From Candidatus Streptomyces philanthi (GTDB taxonomy: Bacteria > Actinomycetota > Actinomycetes > Streptomycetales > Streptomycetaceae), in contig CP073042.1 of NCBI GenBank assembly GCA_018114805.1, forward strand, positions 3,782,001-3,846,000: a stretch of DNA of 64,000 nt, written 5' to 3'. Position 1 is the first letter of the stretch. Every line of letters begins with the position of its first letter. The notes beneath the pieces are model-generated. The model was not told the origin of the DNA, did not search any database, and saw nothing but the letters and a program-made list of their open reading frames with translations. A program made the translations under genes and the position numbers. Shown one piece after another: positions 63,774-64,000 of this stretch.

Positions 63774-64000
63774 GTGAATGACCTTGACTGGACTCCACCC
63801 CCTTGCGACCGCCTGACCGTGCTGCCCGCCGGTCGGCATTGGGATGCCGTGCGTACCGACACCGGCACCGCGCGGTGGGCGTTCGGGTTTCTCGACGCGA
63901 TCGAGCGCAGCGCCGCGATCGTGGACTCGTACACCGGCAGCGTGCACTGGTTGGTGTCGCCGGGCGAGGTGGCGCGGGCCCCGTACGACGACTGGGCCCG
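63774..64000 (+). CDS. Hypothetical protein, 3' end outside window
   Basis: GTG 63774, 4 bp after GGAGAG, opens a frame that stays clear to the window edge: MNDLDWTPPPCDRLTVLPAG, RHWDAVRTDTGTARWAFGFL, SVHWLVSPGEVARAPYDDWA. The PPCDRLTVLPAGRHWDAVR stretch recalls a small conserved Streptomyces protein that is often divergent from XRE regulators and whose function is unknown. At least 75 codons are present. I cannot assign a role. Confidence 0.7.
   Translation, partial: MNDLDWTPPPCDRLTVLPAGRHWDAVRTDTGTARWAFGFLDAIERSAAIVDSYTGSVHWLVSPGEVARAPYDDWA

Noticed and set aside
1..64000. Stop-codon reassignment (TAG read as one amino acid)
   Set aside because: The internal TAGs stand where families have Tyr, Trp, Gln or Glu, and TGA and TAA also occur internally. 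TAG is one change from CAG, GAG, AAG, TGG, TAC and TCG, which dominate GC-rich genes, so random changes explain the excess. Some genes also end in TAG normally.
1..64000. tRNA, rRNA, CRISPR arrays, insertion sequences or integrases
   Set aside because: I saw no cloverleaf-like sequence, repeat-spacer pattern, transposase motif or terminal inverted repeat. Short tandem duplications are the only repeats.

Overview
The window is high-GC DNA from an actinomycete, almost certainly Streptomyces or a close relative. Signs are the strong G/C bias at third codon positions, GTG starts, TGA as the usual stop, and lineage genes such as rsiG (amfC), nur, glnR and mshD. From memory, the backbone follows the Streptomyces coelicolor order around SCO4140-SCO4185 (rsiG, dtd, ygfZ, nur, rhodanese, glnR, lacI, protease/two-component trio, 5'-nucleotidase, mshD, ppk, CHAD, Nudix). 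Other blocks sit between these genes.

Layout. 1-9.8 kb: the 3' part of a cytochrome oxidase gene, a WYL regulator divergent from a decayed DinB-like/FAD-oxidoreductase pair, an HxlR/imine-reductase pair, a SoxR/FMN-reductase pair and a broken Eis-like acetyltransferase. 9.8-22.4 kb: asparaginase, rsiG, dtd, an orphan ParA, ygfZ-nur, a cobalamin-riboswitch-led ABC importer, small conserved proteins, and a rhodanese behind a Cys leader peptide. 22.5-33.5 kb: a DUF2993 protein, a membrane protein, a MoaD-like protein, a heterodimeric ABC exporter, a MerR regulator with thioredoxin, glnR and a LacI regulator. 33.6-38.2 kb: an accessory island of two PIMT-like methyltransferases, an XRE-DUF397 pair and a HATPase. 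38.4-42.5 kb: an HtrA-type protease with its two-component system. 42.5-46 kb: an acetyltransferase, a second DUF2993 protein and a pentapeptide protein. 46.3-48.7 kb: a three-gene diketopiperazine-terpene locus (membrane terpene cyclase, cyclodipeptide synthase, phytoene-synthase-like prenyltransferase), matching the drimentine type. 49-51.5 kb: an acetyltransferase and a threonyl-tRNA synthetase paralogue behind a Thr-Thr-Thr leader peptide and a strong hairpin. 51.7-64 kb: 5'-nucleotidase, mshD, ppk-CHAD-Nudix, a ligand-binding protein, a decayed XRE-GNAT-Nudix operon and the start of one more gene.

The most striking general property is breakage. About half of the recognisable genes carry an in-frame stop or a frameshift, although the protein family can be followed on both sides of each lesion. 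The internal stops replace Tyr, Trp, Gln, Glu and Gly codons and are mostly TAG. That is what random base changes give in GC-rich codons, so recoding is unlikely. Either the sequence has a high error rate or this lineage is decaying. Broken genes are listed as pseudogenes with each lesion placed, and their products should be read as 'would encode'.

The most interesting biology is the diketopiperazine-terpene locus with an unusual synthase residue, the threonine attenuator next to it, the riboswitch-controlled importer beside nur, and the 11-bp-spaced operator arrays at the protease/two-component genes.
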